Source: Hamiltosporidium magnivora
Taxonomy: Eukaryota; Microsporidia; Dubosqiidae
Length of the DNA stretch: 57,706 nt
Assembly (NCBI GenBank): GCA_004325065.1
Contig: PITI01000003.1
Coordinates: 1 to 57,706 of the forward strand
Direction: 5' to 3'
The notes below the pieces were generated by a model, which was not told the origin of the DNA, made no database searches, and worked only from the letters and a program-made list of their open reading frames with translations. Shown piece by piece: positions 31,954-43,839 of the stretch. Both the position numbers and the translations under genes were made by a program. Positions within the stretch are counted from its first letter, which is position 1. Each line of letters begins with the position of its first letter.

Positions 31954-34323
31954 TTATATAAAAGATATTATGATGTTTTTTTCGTAAAAATATCTGCATA
32001 TAATATTAAAATCATCTCTTTTACTATTTATTCTTGTTGAAAGATAGGATATTGGCAAGGGAAATATATATTTTTTAATTGTTTCAAAATTTAAGCACGG
32101 AAAAGAAGTTAATGATAATTCTTCTAGGTTTTTAAATTTCTTTAAATAATTAAGATCTTCTAGCGTGGTTTCTACAAACGACAAATTTAAATTTCTTAAG
32201 GAATTTAAAAATTTACAATCATTTCCTAACACGTGGAAATTGGTGTTAATAAATTTGCATTCGGCAAAATTTAAGTTTTCTAAGACTTCAAGATTTCCAA
32301 TTCTGGCTAAATCGTTCGAATCTAACTTACTCGATTCATAAACAAGTCTTTTTAATCGTGAATTACAACCACTACTAAGTTTTGCCAAATATCCCGAAAA
32401 TAACCTACAGGTTGTTAAATTTAAATATATAAGATAGTCCATCTCATTCATAATATCAAAATAAGAGAAAATATCTATATTTATATCGTTTAACTCAAGT
32501 GAATATATATTTTTTGACATGAAATTGTATTTTTGTAGATCGATAGTATTTTTTTCAAAAATACAGAATATTATTGATAAAAGAGTTAAATTTTCCAGTT
32601 TAGATATTTCAATTAGGCTAGACATACTAATATAAATATTTACCAAAATCAATTGACTTAAGGATTTATATGAATTTCCAAAACATAACAGTGGAATTTC
32701 CGGATCCGAAAAAAGGCTTTCCAAGTGCAAGTATTTAAGTGAATGACCATAGAATATAGGGTAATATAAAAAATAAAAAATATTTTCTTGTACAATTTTA
32801 AAACACTCCAAGTCTTTCATATTTTCAATTGCCTTGGCTAAAAAAGCTTCGGTATTTTTATCATTTTTATAGCTTCGGAGTTTTAAGGTTTGCAAAGATC
32901 GGAAATAAATTAAGGCATGATAGAAATCTTCCGGTATCTCTGAATAGCAAAAATTAATTTCTAAATGCAAAAGAAATTTCGGTGTATCTAGTTCTATAAA
33001 CTTCGCCATAAAATCTTTTTGTTCTAGAAATGTAAAAAAGAAAATAATAATTTTGCGAATATTTGTTTTCCGAAGAATATAATTCCACCAGGTATTTTCA
33101 AGTATAACGCATTGAAACTTAATATATTCTAATGTTTCGTTTGGATCGGTGTTCTCCTTGATAAATTTTATATGTTCAAGTTCAAAAACACCATGTAATA
33201 ATGACAATCCTTTGAGGTTTTTCTGGTTTAAAAATAAAACCAGAGCGCGGCTGGATACCTGAAGATTTGCAAGACACAAATATTCTATATCATTTCTAAA
33301 TATAACACTTAACTTGCTAAAGAATAGTATTGATGAGGAATTTCTAAAATTCGAAATTGTAATTGATTTAAATGTCTTAGCTAAAAATATATGAAACTTA
33401 AAATCTAAATCAAGAATTTTAAGGTTCAGATTATTATCTAAGATCAATGAATTCATATTAATTTGATTTAATAAAATTGTAAATATGTTCAAAACGTAAC
33501 TATCCTTCAAGATATTTTCAAAAATATAAAATATATTCAAATTATTTAGCATTAAACTTTTATATGGAATATTTTCATCAAATAGTGCACTATTATAATC
33601 TTCTGTATTTTTAGACAATAAAATCAGATTTTCACCATTAAAAATGTATTTTATCGTAAATACATTGAGAAATGCTAATAAAAAATTTTTCTTTAGTGTG
33701 AGTTCCATGTTTACAAAGAAATTTGAACTAAATATTTCTTCAAAATTTCCATTTTTTCCTTTTAAATCATTGTTGGATTGATTTATAAAGTTATTAAAAA
33801 GCACTGCTTCCAACAATTTCACCATATTTTTATTATTTACTACGTTTAGGTATTTTAATGTTGTCAAAATGCATTTAAATTGAAAACAATTTAAATTAAA
33901 AGGTATTTCTGTTATATCGTTAGTTAATTTTAAGATATAAGATAAATCAAAGTTACACTCTATTATTCCTTTCGTTGGTCGATTTTGAAAGGTATTTGTT
34001 AATAGAATATTATTTAATTTCTCAAAACCAACAAAATTATCTTTCTTATATCTAAAAAAACAATTCTCCTCGTTGAATTGAATTGTATCAATATTATAAT
34101 AAAAGTTAAGTTCGTAATCATCACATAATTCTGCTTCCAACAATATTTCTTTCTTGTTTTCTCTGAAAAATAGAATACCAGAATTTTGATCTCTTATAAA
34201 GCCATAAGTAGTTTTATGAGAAGAAACGATCTTCAATGATAAAATAATATAAATAGAAACTAAAATAAACGTTTTATTGGAGCTAAATATATTTTTATTC
34301 GCTCTATCTGTGTATAATTTCAT
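31954..34323 (-). CDS. Secreted leucine-rich-repeat protein (789 aa)
   Basis: Large LRR-type protein with an N-terminal leader: basic start (KLYTDRANKN), hydrophobic core TFILVSIYIILSLKIV at residues 18-33, then SSH. Degenerate leucine-rich repeats fill the C-terminal half, for example LENLTLLSIIFCIF, IYSLELNDINIDIF, LIYLNLTTCRLF, LEVLENLNFAECKF, LRNLNLSFVETTL and LEELSLTSFPCLNF, spaced 23-30 residues. LRR folds bind proteins, so a role at the parasite-host interface is plausible but inferred. No C-terminal transmembrane segment or GPI-like tail is apparent. A second protein of similar size and design lies at 38088-40505 on the same strand, with the S27a fusion between. The first ATG is used; no CCC motif is seen upstream, unlike the housekeeping genes. 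Confidence 0.85.
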   Translation of the reverse strand: MKLYTDRANKNIFSSNKTFILVSIYIILSLKIVSSHKTTYGFIRDQNSGILFFRENKKEILLEAELCDDYELNFYYNIDTIQFNEENCFFRYKKDNFVGFEKLNNILLTNTFQNRPTKGIIECNFDLSYILKLTNDITEIPFNLNCFQFKCILTTLKYLNVVNNKNMVKLLEAVLFNNFINQSNNDLKGKNGNFEEIFSSNFFVNMELTLKKNFLLAFLNVFTIKYIFNGENLILLSKNTEDYNSALFDENIPYKSLMLNNLNIFYIFENILKDSYVLNIFTILLNQINMNSLILDNNLNLKILDLDFKFHIFLAKTFKSITISNFRNSSSILFFSKLSVIFRNDIEYLCLANLQVSSRALVLFLNQKNLKGLSLLHGVFELEHIKFIKENTDPNETLEYIKFQCVILENTWWNYILRKTNIRKIIIFFFTFLEQKDFMAKFIELDTPKFLLHLEINFCYSEIPEDFYHALIYFRSLQTLKLRSYKNDKNTEAFLAKAIENMKDLECFKIVQENIFYFLYYPIFYGHSLKYLHLESLFSDPEIPLLCFGNSYKSLSQLILVNIYISMSSLIEISKLENLTLLSIIFCIFEKNTIDLQKYNFMSKNIYSLELNDINIDIFSYFDIMNEMDYLIYLNLTTCRLFSGYLAKLSSGCNSRLKRLVYESSKLDSNDLARIGNLEVLENLNFAECKFINTNFHVLGNDCKFLNSLRNLNLSFVETTLEDLNYLKKFKNLEELSLTSFPCLNFETIKKYIFPLPISYLSTRINSKRDDFNIICRYFYEKNIIISFI

Positions 34324-36569
34324 AAAAATTTATTAAAATTTATAAAAAAAAATTATATAAAATATAATTTAATTAACAAAATGATTTTTATCAATTAATA
34401 AATTTAAATTTTTTTTTAAATCGATAATGAGCAGAAAATATCTCCACCAAATCCATTTAATTGGTAAGTATCAGATAATTTTAGTGTGTATCATATGTTT
34501 TTGCATTTTCAATAATGTGAAAAAACTTTGCCTTTTTGGTTATTCAAAGGAAATTGTATAAGGAGAAAAACCTGTCAAAATATTAAAATTTTCAGTACAA
34601 ATATGCTTATAGTCTTTTAACTAACTAGATTTTATAATACTATTAAACTTATAGGTAGTTATTTTCCAAAATCTTGAAAAACTAGCCTTGCATTTACGGA
34701 TTTTAAAGCTTGACTTCTGAGAGGCATAAAAAATACTCTTAAAAACAAAATAGCCAATCACAAGGTCGTTAATGTTGATAAGATACTGCAAATGCTATGT
34801 ATTTCTAACAAGTCGCCTTGATATTTTTTTGCTAAACGTAAATTTAGTTCATGAGGTGTAGAATAGGTGAAAATATTGCGAGTCTTGATGAAACGATGGG
34901 TAGATCCGGCCTGTTATAGCCCACCAGACACCGATCCCGAAGAAACCTAAGCAGTTGCCCCGTATTCAATAAGTTTCACATCTATATTTGATGAAAGGCA
35001 TTGGTATTTAGGTATCTAAAAAAATCCTAAAGATTTTAAGGCAAAGTTATCTGTGTATTACTTAAAAATGTGCTGAGTTATGAAAAGAATATCGCATATG
35101 CTTGTATCATAAAATGATGTTATGTTCATGCAATATATTTACTTATAACTTGAATAAATTATTATGGATAGACGTATTTTGTATCATATTTTTTTACTTA
35201 AGATTTATATTGACTAAAGATTTCAATTAAATTAGAAAACTCGAAGATAGCATATTTTGAAAAATATACAAACAACATAATTTAAGTTATAGACTCTGGA
35301 TAAAGAAAGAATTAGACTGGTTTTCTGGTCTTTATATATTCCAGATACCGCATCATTAGTTGAATTCAAGTTATATGATGTTTTTCCTTTATTAGATAAT
35401 GTATTATCCTTCTTTAACTCTCTGTAGTTTCTATTATTTAATGCTCAACTTCGAAATGTTTATAATTTTTAATCTGTTTTTTGTATACAAAAGTAAAATC
35501 CGAACTAATGCAGTATACGTTTTATATTTTTATCAACTCAATAGATTTTTACTGTTGCGTATATTTTAAGAATTATGTCCTAAATGTATATGTCGGCTTC
35601 ATACAGAAACTCGGCTATACGCTTTTTACCGTAATTTTACATATGGTTTTGTTTCTAATCTTTCTTTTTTATCAGAAAAATCCCGTTATGTGACTGTTTT
35701 ATCACTTATGATTTTAACTTTCTCTTCATACTTTAATATATTTCTAGTCTTATGGGATATATTTAATAATATTTTGTCACGATACCGTCCCAGATTATCA
35801 TATAAGGAATTATCTTCATACTACAATATAAATAAGACTCAATATGTTGCCTAATAGACAATATTTCCATGGTTTTTTAGTTTTAACTATTTGAAGTGAA
35901 TCTTGAGAAGTAATTCCTACTACAGTAAGGGCTATCAATTTTTGTTTTTGTCACAAAAAACATATCTAGTTTATTATTCCGATTCAGACATCAATTTTAT
36001 TTCGGTATCAATTCTTTTTCGGTAAACACCCTCTAAAAAATTTCGTGAACTAATTTTCTTGAAAAATTTGACGATTTTAATTTATATAAATCCATATGAA
36101 GTACATACTAAGATTTAACAAATTAACTATACCGTTTAGATTTGTAATAATTAAACTTATTCCACATGATTCTCATAATACCCTATAAATCCATGAGATT
36201 ATTTTATAAGTTAAACCTTCCTTCTATTCTCTACAACCATTTCTATTCTTTGTATGTTAAATCTCATTGATTGGTAATTGTTAAGAGTCATTTTATTAAA
36301 CATTAGTTCTTTTTTTAATATTATATAACTCAGAAGGGAATTCGTATTTTCAACCTCAAAATAATATTTAGCTGGGCTTTTTCTATTTTTCTTCCTTTAA
36401 ATTTTTAAGAAATTAAAACGAATTAAAAAACGTATTTAAGAAAATAAGAATTGAAATTTAATTTTTAAAAGTTAATCAAGAAGAAAAAAAGTATTTTTTT
36501 ATGGGTTTGATTAAAAACAGAATTTAAAGAATAAATGAGAAATCAATTTTTTAAAAAATAAGGATTTTA
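34324..36569 (+). other. Intergenic with a decayed Merlin-like fragment
   Basis: 34680-35110 aligns with the family backbone on the plus strand: an AGCCTTGCATTTACGG start, then GTGTAGAATAGGTGAAAATATTGCGAGTCTTGA, here broken as GTGTAGAATAGGTG and AAAATATTGCGAGTCTTGA, and GATGAAAGGCATTGGTATTTAGG. The rest (35110-36569) has short ORFs without family features. Confidence 0.45.
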
Positions 36570-37031
36570 TTACATCCTTAAACCCTTTCGTGGAACCACT
36601 GTATGACACTTACCACACTTGTGTTCACTTTCTCTTTCAGACATAAAAATACCAGGACCACAAGAAGGACAATCCTTTCTTAAAACATCACAAGTCCCAT
36701 CTTTATTAATCTTAAATTGCGTTAGACAACCTAGTTTAGTCTTTTTTCTTGCTTCCTTTACTTTCTTAGGTGTTGTATAATTTTTCTTCTTTTTTTTCTT
36801 GCCACCACCCACCAATTTAAATAAAACAGTTAAAATGCACATTTCTGTTATATTATAGAAGGATAAAGTACTTTCGTTAGAAAGATATCGGTTACAAGAA
36901 ACAATATTTTGTTCTTCAACTGGAATACTTGTACGCTCTTCTATAATTCTTTTTATATCAACTATTTTCATATTATCATTGACAGCTAATACTTCTGTAT
37001 TTAAATTTGGTATCGAAACAAATATTTGCAT
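36570..37031 (-). CDS. RPS27A: Ubiquitin-ribosomal protein S27a (eS31) fusion with a highly divergent ubiquitin half
   Basis: 153 residues: a 76-residue ubiquitin-fold part (MQIFV start, LVGG end at 73-76), then the ribosomal 40S protein eS31 starting GKKKKKK. The ubiquitin half normally acts as a cleaved chaperone for eS31. Here it is far from canonical: Lys6, 11, 29, 33, 48 and 63 are all replaced, Lys27 survives, Ile44 is Val, and the tail is FKLVGG instead of LRLRGG. The eS31 part has a KKVKEARKKTKLG basic stretch, TQFKINKDG and a zinc finger with Cys121, Cys124, Cys139 and Cys142; the first pair is C-x2-C. The frame is open to 37076, but the ATG at 37031 starts at ubiquitin residue 1 and has CCCC at 37038-37041, 7 bases upstream. 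Confidence 0.92.
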   Translation of the reverse strand: MQIFVSIPNLNTEVLAVNDNMKIVDIKRIIEERTSIPVEEQNIVSCNRYLSNESTLSFYNITEMCILTVLFKLVGGGKKKKKKNYTTPKKVKEARKKTKLGCLTQFKINKDGTCDVLRKDCPSCGPGIFMSERESEHKCGKCHTVVPRKGLRM

Positions 37032-38087
37032 ATAAAAGGGGTCAAATAAAAAAAATATTTGTTTTATGAAATTCAAATTTGCATGTAAAGAAGGGAGACA
37101 TAAAATATGTCTACTTTTATAAAATATGTTTTTAAGGATTGGTTTGAATGTTTAAAAAATTTAAAAGTATTTTATCAGCCCCAGTAGAAAAAAAGGCATA
37201 AAAGTGAGAAAATGTTTTTTCAACCAAGAAATTTATGAAATATATTTTAACAGCCCTTGGATGTAGAGGTTTGTAGTTATTTTTATTTCTCGAAATAACT
37301 ATAAGCTCAAGATATTAAAACAAATAAAGAGCCACTCAATTTAAGGTATTTTTGATAACAAATGTACGGAAATATGAGTAGACAAAATAATAAAAACTGA
37401 TGTCAAAATTCGGAATAATAGACCTGATATATTTATTTTAGACAAGAGTAAAAATAAGTTAAAATTAAAGGAAATGGAAAATTACCTCCCAATACTCACT
37501 TCAAATATTTGAGAATAAGTGAATTAGGAAGTATGATCCTTTTAAAAAACAAATAACCTATATAATATTTTTAGTGTAAATTTTTTTTTTGATAACTTAA
37601 GATTGTAGAATAATAAATTGCGATAAAATGTACTTAAAACGCTTAAAATATCAATAATAATAGATGTATATATCAGTCGAAAGTGCTTGAAAAAAATTAA
37701 AATAATTTATTTCGATTTAAGACGAGGAATGAAATTAAGATTAAATGCTGATGTGTCTTTTGAAAGATGATCACTGAACTATTAAATAAAATGGAAATGT
37801 AAAAAATTTATACTTCAAATAATTCACAGCAACTAGAGGTTATCTGTTAAGCAAATAAATATTTAAATTATTGAAACTAAAATTTTGAAGAAAATGACAT
37901 TAATCAAAACAGGGGATTAAAAAAAGTTAAAACTTTTGAATATAAAAACTTTAAATAGAAAATATAAATGAAAAAATGAAACAAGTAAAATACAAATTAA
38001 TGTGTCAGTTGAATGATTTTATTTTTCAAAAAAATACGATTCCTTTACTTTTGAAATAATATAAAAATAGTTTCAAATACACATACT
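37032..38087. other. AT-rich intergenic, nothing recognised
   Basis: No supportable coding or RNA signal. Confidence 0.45.
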
Positions 38088-40505
38088 TTAGGACAAATTT
38101 CTAAACACATAAGACTTTCTAAAATAAAAATAATTTATCTCAGAAATCTTTGTTAAAACATATATTTCGCATATAATGAGATTCATGCCAGATAAGATTT
38201 CCAAATATTTTTTAATATTTTCATCCATAAAAATAGCAGCTATCTCAAAAATTTTTAGCATTTGAAAATTTAGAATCGATATAAGTTCTAAATAAAAATA
38301 TTTATCGGATATAATTTTAAGTTTAAATATCGTTTTCTTTATATTTGATTGTAGTATTTTTTCTAAAAATTTTAAATTAAGATCGTTCCTTTGAATACTT
38401 AAATCCAAAGAAGAAAGTACCTTGAAAGTGGTGAATATATCTACATCATTTGAATATAAGCATTCGACATTATAAACAAGCGATTCTATACATCTCAAAT
38501 CAAAGAAAAACGAAATAACATGTAAAATGCTAAATCCAACTCTATTCAAGAAATCGAAATCCTTTTTATAGCTAAAGGAAATCAAACGAGGTAAATTTAA
38601 ATTTTGTTTAGCCGATTCAACGTTTTCATAATCTAACAGTTTATCTATTGAAACAAAAATTTCTCCCTCGCAGCAAAATTCGATAGAAAATTCAAAGCAA
38701 AGATGCTTTAAATTTTGGAATTTCATGATAAAGAAAAAGAAATTACCATTTAAGGAGTTTACTAAATTAAAGAAGCCAACATGAAGCACGGATGCATTCG
38801 AAAAATTCCACATTTGGTGATTTATTTCATTACAAAATTCAAAAAGACTAAATAAAATAGAAATAAGTTTTTGATGCTTCAGAATAACGGTTAAAAGCTG
38901 ATCAGTTAATTTGATATTAGAAAAATATAAATATTTCAAATTTGTAAATGACAATAGAAACTCATAGTTATTCAAATAGTTGAATTTTGAATTTTCAAAT
39001 TCTATTTTTAAACGCGATATAAGATTACATTGAAATATTTTTGAGAAATCTGTAAGAGTATAATTTACTTTAAAAATATTTAAATCAATACCCGTTAAAT
39101 ACGGATAAAAATTATATGTACAAAAATTTTCCAACATATTTTCAGAATCATCTATAATTATTTCCTCTGATAAATCAATGTATATATTATTATTCTTTCC
39201 TGATAATGAAACAGAAGCAGCTTTTGATTGTACATCAATAAATTTACATAAAATTATTTTTAAAATTTTTATGAGTTTTAATTCTTCTATCTTCTCTAGA
39301 TTTATAATATCATTATAAGGTATTTCTTGAAGAACTAATGTAAGTTTTTCTACATTCTTAAAATATTCAATTTTCTCAAAAATCAATCTTGAGAACGGAG
39401 CGAATGAAATTTTAAACTTTTTTATTGTATCAAAATAACCATATTTGCGTAATGTATCTAATATTTGAACCTCACCTTCCCAAATTATTAATGAAAATTT
39501 TTTAAACTTTTGTGGTAATGAAGATATCAAGGTGTCTATGTTCATATTTTGTCGGAATAGAAGAAAATTTATGTGCAACTTTTCAATATAAATAATTTTG
39601 ATCAGTATATTCCATATTTTTCGAAAATTTGAATTCAATAAATAGTTATACCAATATAAAATATAGTGTAATTTTATAAATTGCATAGTTACAATTTTTT
39701 TATCTTTCTTCCATTCTTTATGAAAGGATATTGAATCTGAAAATTCCGTTGGATGATATTGATGAAATGTTTCATAAAGAAAATGTTTTTTTATCAAATT
39801 GAATTTGCAAAAGCATTCAATAATGTCACGGATATGTGAATTGTCATATTCTTTTGTATTTAAAGATAATTTCGATGTCTCTTTTAAAAAATTTTTAGTA
39901 TTAAACATTATTGCACTGAAAACCAGCTCTTTAATAAATGTTTTATAATTTCTGTCTCTTTTTACTCTAAAAATTTTTAGATATTTTAAAATTTCAAGAA
40001 ATATATCTGATTTCGTTTTAAAAACGCTATCCTTAAACTTTAAAAGTTTAGTAAAATATATTAAATTACCCAAATCTTTTTCTTTTGCAAATATTTCAAT
40101 GTGTTTTTTTTCTTCACAAATTATTTCATTTAAAAATTCGAATTCAAGAGAAATTTCATCTGGATATAAAATTTCCAATTCGCATTTTTGCGAATTAAAT
40201 GCCACTGGTTTAAAAACTTCTTCTGAATTGTAACAATTGATCAAGCAACATGTTTTCATACATAAAAAATATATATTCTCTCCAAAAATTATAGCCTTGC
40301 TATGAATATCTTCATCTATCTCTATAAACTTTACATTTATACTGCATAATAGATTTTTTGCATAAATCATCACAATTACACTATATTTGATACTTCTTGT
40401 AATACAACGGCAATTATATGAGATAAATACTAAATAAATGAGCAACATGCTTAAATTAAATATCTTTGTAATTTTTTTATTATCTCTAATATATATGATC
40501 CGCAT
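38088..40505 (-). CDS. Secreted leucine-rich protein (805 aa), same class as the gene at 31954
   Basis: Begins with a basic MRIIYIRDNKKITK segment and a hydrophobic core LSMLLIYLVFISY at about residues 18-30, then NCRC, fitting a signal peptide. The body contains irregular leucine-rich blocks such as VEKLTLVLQEIPYN, LEKIEELKLIKILKI, LISRLKIEFENSKF, TNLKYLYFSNIKLT, LKHLCFEFSIEFC and LSSLDLSIQRNDLNL. The early region resembles the 31954 protein in layout (a short cysteine-containing N-terminal domain, a helical segment near 150-300, LRRs beyond), so they are probably paralogues, though sequence identity by eye is low. The ATG at 40505 is the first in the frame and has no CCC nearby; a later Met (residue 19) could also start the leader. 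Function unknown; export to the host or spore surface is inferred. Confidence 0.82.
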   Translation of the reverse strand: MRIIYIRDNKKITKIFNLSMLLIYLVFISYNCRCITRSIKYSVIVMIYAKNLLCSINVKFIEIDEDIHSKAIIFGENIYFLCMKTCCLINCYNSEEVFKPVAFNSQKCELEILYPDEISLEFEFLNEIICEEKKHIEIFAKEKDLGNLIYFTKLLKFKDSVFKTKSDIFLEILKYLKIFRVKRDRNYKTFIKELVFSAIMFNTKNFLKETSKLSLNTKEYDNSHIRDIIECFCKFNLIKKHFLYETFHQYHPTEFSDSISFHKEWKKDKKIVTMQFIKLHYILYWYNYLLNSNFRKIWNILIKIIYIEKLHINFLLFRQNMNIDTLISSLPQKFKKFSLIIWEGEVQILDTLRKYGYFDTIKKFKISFAPFSRLIFEKIEYFKNVEKLTLVLQEIPYNDIINLEKIEELKLIKILKIILCKFIDVQSKAASVSLSGKNNNIYIDLSEEIIIDDSENMLENFCTYNFYPYLTGIDLNIFKVNYTLTDFSKIFQCNLISRLKIEFENSKFNYLNNYEFLLSFTNLKYLYFSNIKLTDQLLTVILKHQKLISILFSLFEFCNEINHQMWNFSNASVLHVGFFNLVNSLNGNFFFFIMKFQNLKHLCFEFSIEFCCEGEIFVSIDKLLDYENVESAKQNLNLPRLISFSYKKDFDFLNRVGFSILHVISFFFDLRCIESLVYNVECLYSNDVDIFTTFKVLSSLDLSIQRNDLNLKFLEKILQSNIKKTIFKLKIISDKYFYLELISILNFQMLKIFEIAAIFMDENIKKYLEILSGMNLIICEIYVLTKISEINYFYFRKSYVFRNLS

Positions 40506-43500
40506 TTTCTTTGTTAAAAGGATTCATTAAAATACTAAATACGAATATTAAAAAAATAGATTAATACTTGAAAATTTTTAATTTATCTATTTAATTTATT
40601 TTATCATATATTAATTGCATTGTAACGAATAAAATAAAAATGGTGGCATTAAAATATAATAAGAACTTCAAACGCATCGGCTAATGTCAATACAGAGCCA
40701 CACGTGATACAAAAATCTAGGAAACTGTCACCGACAAATGTCTTGGCTCATACCTCTTGCCGCAAACAAAGCATCTATCACCAACCCAAACTTGCAAAAA
40801 CATATAAATCCAGGCCAAAGACCGTTCTCGTATTATGCTATACTCTTGCTTCGAATGAAGCCTCGAGCGTGTGAACCATCAAATAGTATTGAAATCCAGT
40901 ATATTAGCTATTTCTAAAGGTAAAGGGTTAATAGCACAGCGGAAAATACAAGAATATGTAACGCCGACCGGCAAGAAAGACCCAAATTGTATTTTTTGCA
41001 TAACAGTAGGCATGGAAGACTTCCCTAAAATATCGACCTGAGCTTCACAGGTACTAAAATTAGAAATTGCATGTGCCTTAACGCAATAAGCGAGGAAAGA
41101 ACTTAGCAAAAAAACGCGGTAGAAGATAAGTAAAAAAACAAAAAATATTGAAGCACGAAGAATCGCAACTTGACTCGCTGAGCCCCATTTCCTGACCGAA
41201 TCTATATAATACATTAACTCAATAGAAAGGTTTAACAAAATCAAAGAACTTTCGGAGAAAAAAAATAATTCATGGTTTTCCGAACTTGATACCAGCAAAC
41301 CGAAGCTGTAGATAAAAAACGCAACAATTCAAAAGTAGATTTCAAAGTAATCAGATTTAGATGCAGCCAAATAAATTACGGACGTAATTCAAGCATACAA
41401 GCTGCACACGCATTTTATGACCAGAAAAAATTAAAAAGCCTAGATTTGCTTTGAAAGAAATGAAAACGAAATTTCTAAGCCCTTACTTCCTCTATATTTT
41501 CAATATAACCAACTAGAAGAGAGAAGTTTACTATGACGAACTAATTAGTCTTTGTACAATCATGCGTTAATTTAATTTAAAAAGACCGTTGAAATATTTC
41601 CTTTCATGGCTAGTAAATTAATATGTCTTTAAATGTTATCAAAAATCACTATTTAAAAATTACTTAATTTTGAAAAAAAACATCTTTTGGCTTTTGGTGG
41701 CCTATTATATCTTGAATCATCTGGAATGCTTAGTTTAAACATAAATAAAATCGGCTGGGAATTGAAAATATTAGTTTTAGATCAGAAAAAAACATAAGGA
41801 AATATACATTAAATGTTAATAAAATTAAACGAGATCACTTTTAGACCACGTTTCCCTCATTTGATTCTTTTAAATATTATTATGCTCTCTAACCGGAAAC
41901 TCGCTATAATTAATGGCATTTATTATAGCTTCATCACTTAAATTACAACTATAAATCCAAATATTAATAATATGGTAGAAGTTATGGTTTTAAAAGTAGA
42001 CCCAGAGTACCCTGTTCCATCGCAGATATTTGTATTTGCTTTCAAAAGTCTTTCAGGAAAAATCTTCAGCAAAAAATTTAAACTAAAATCTCATTCTATG
42101 TATTTTCAACATATTTAGGATAACTACGAAGTAAAAATAAAGATCGTTCAACTGAAAACTAAATTGCTAAACTGGCTTAAAAATTTAAAGACTTAAGAGT
42201 GCGTAAAAAGCAAAAAAGGCGAATTATGTCAAACATTTTCTTTTAAACAATAGTATAGCGATATAAAAGACAAGTTTTTTGATTTCACAAAAGTAAGCGA
42301 CGGTTTCAGAAATGTGTATTAGACTCGGTGTATTAAAAATTTTAATCTACCGGTTTGAATTTGAACTTTATTGAGGTAAATATAAAAAATTTTTAAATTT
42401 ATATATAAACGTAAAAAAACATGAGAAAAGGAGTAAAAGAGAAATTTGCAGAGAAAATGTTTTCTTTCTCCTGTTTTTGTGTTATAGAAAAAAATCTTTA
42501 GCTTAAGCTCAAAATAAAAAATTGAATGTGACAATACATGTGAAATCAAGTTTCCCGCATAACCAATACATATTTTCAATATATTACCCGATGGGTCTTG
42601 CTATTTATCTAGTATAAGGTTAATGGCAGATTATTTACAATCTTTATTGCCAAAATAGACCTTGAGACCAATAAATAGATTTTTACTACAGTGAAACATG
42701 CTGCGAAAGAAATTGTTAATTTTTTAAAAAAATTCGGCTTCTAAAAATATTTAGAATAGTAGAAGATAGCAATAGAAACGTAATAAGAACTATATTTATG
42801 GAAGTAAAACAGATAACGATACTTAGATTTGATTTTTTTTAAATTAAATTTAATCCGCTGAATATATTTAATTCGTTTATGCACATGTTATATTATAAAT
42901 CAATAAAATGTGGAGATATTTTTACCCGAGCAGGCTGGTTTTTTAAATTAGATGATGTGAAGCGTACAGTTTCTGTCATTAATGATGTAAAGCCCTAGCG
43001 TAATGTAAAAGCACCATTTTTTACCTATATTTAAACCGAATGACCTGCCATTTGTTGAAGTTTATGTCAATCTATTATTTTGTCTCTATTAAAAGTTCTC
43101 AAAAAAAAAATAAGAAATATCTTTCAAAAGAGTAGACTTCTCACATCTGAAATGATAATAAACCGCATCTTGCGTTAAAGAAGTTTAATCTGGAAAATAT
43201 AGGTTAGAAGAAGAAATCACAAAATAAATTTAAAAAAGCTAAATTAAAAAATTAAATTTAAAGTTTGCCATCTTTGAACCAATAAGTCAGTTCATTTTAA
43301 TTATTATATCAAATAGTTTTTAATGGCATATAAAGCCACAGTTCTAAGTGATTTCCATTACATTCGGAATTTAAATTAAATTTAAAGCACGGAAAGAAAA
43401 GCTAACAATCTGAACTCTTAAAAATTCGCTAAAAGCTTTTGGCAAATGGAGCAAAAAAATGCTTCGGTATCTATATCTTGAATTATATTTAAGCTGCTTG

Positions 43501-43839
43501 GCGTATATTTACTGGTTTGAGAATGATAAAATTCGAGTCTTCGAGATGAATTAGAAGGCACTTTATTATATAAATCTTAAATATTGTTTGTAGAAACAAA
43601 AAGAGACCCAGAATCAAAATTTATATGGAATTTGAAATATTAGGCTGAATACATTCATTTAGAAATAAATTAAAAAGTAGGCACCTATTGAGATGTAATT
43701 GTTCCACGGGATTCGCTTAAATTCTTAAAAAGAAAAGCTAAGGAACTTTGACTTTTTTGCAAATAAGCCAGTTTTATTTATAAGTTAAATATGAGATAAT
43801 TCTATTTGGGATGAACATGGATGGTATCGCAACTAAATA
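40506..43839 (+). other. Decayed retroelement-like region, unassigned
   Basis: Composition is less AT-biased than true spacer, and frames are long but repeatedly broken. Traces: YVTPTGKKDPNCIFC with ALTQ-ARKELSKKTR near 40960-41130; LNWLKNL with KGELCQTFSFK near 42170-42250 (gag-like spacing); and VKRTVSVINDVKP followed by EMIINRIL near 42960-43170, which could be the end of a Ty3/gypsy reverse transcriptase. None is strong enough alone to name an element. A 139-codon minus-strand ORF (41298-40879) is an accidental opening. Confidence 0.3.

Noticed and set aside
37032..37076. N-terminal extension of the ubiquitin-S27a fusion
   Set aside because: It would need a TTG start and lies upstream of the CCCC motif; ubiquitin residue 1 is the ATG at 37031.
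40879..41298. Minus-strand 139-codon ORF
   Set aside because: No family features; lies in retroelement-like debris where plus-strand traces make more sense.
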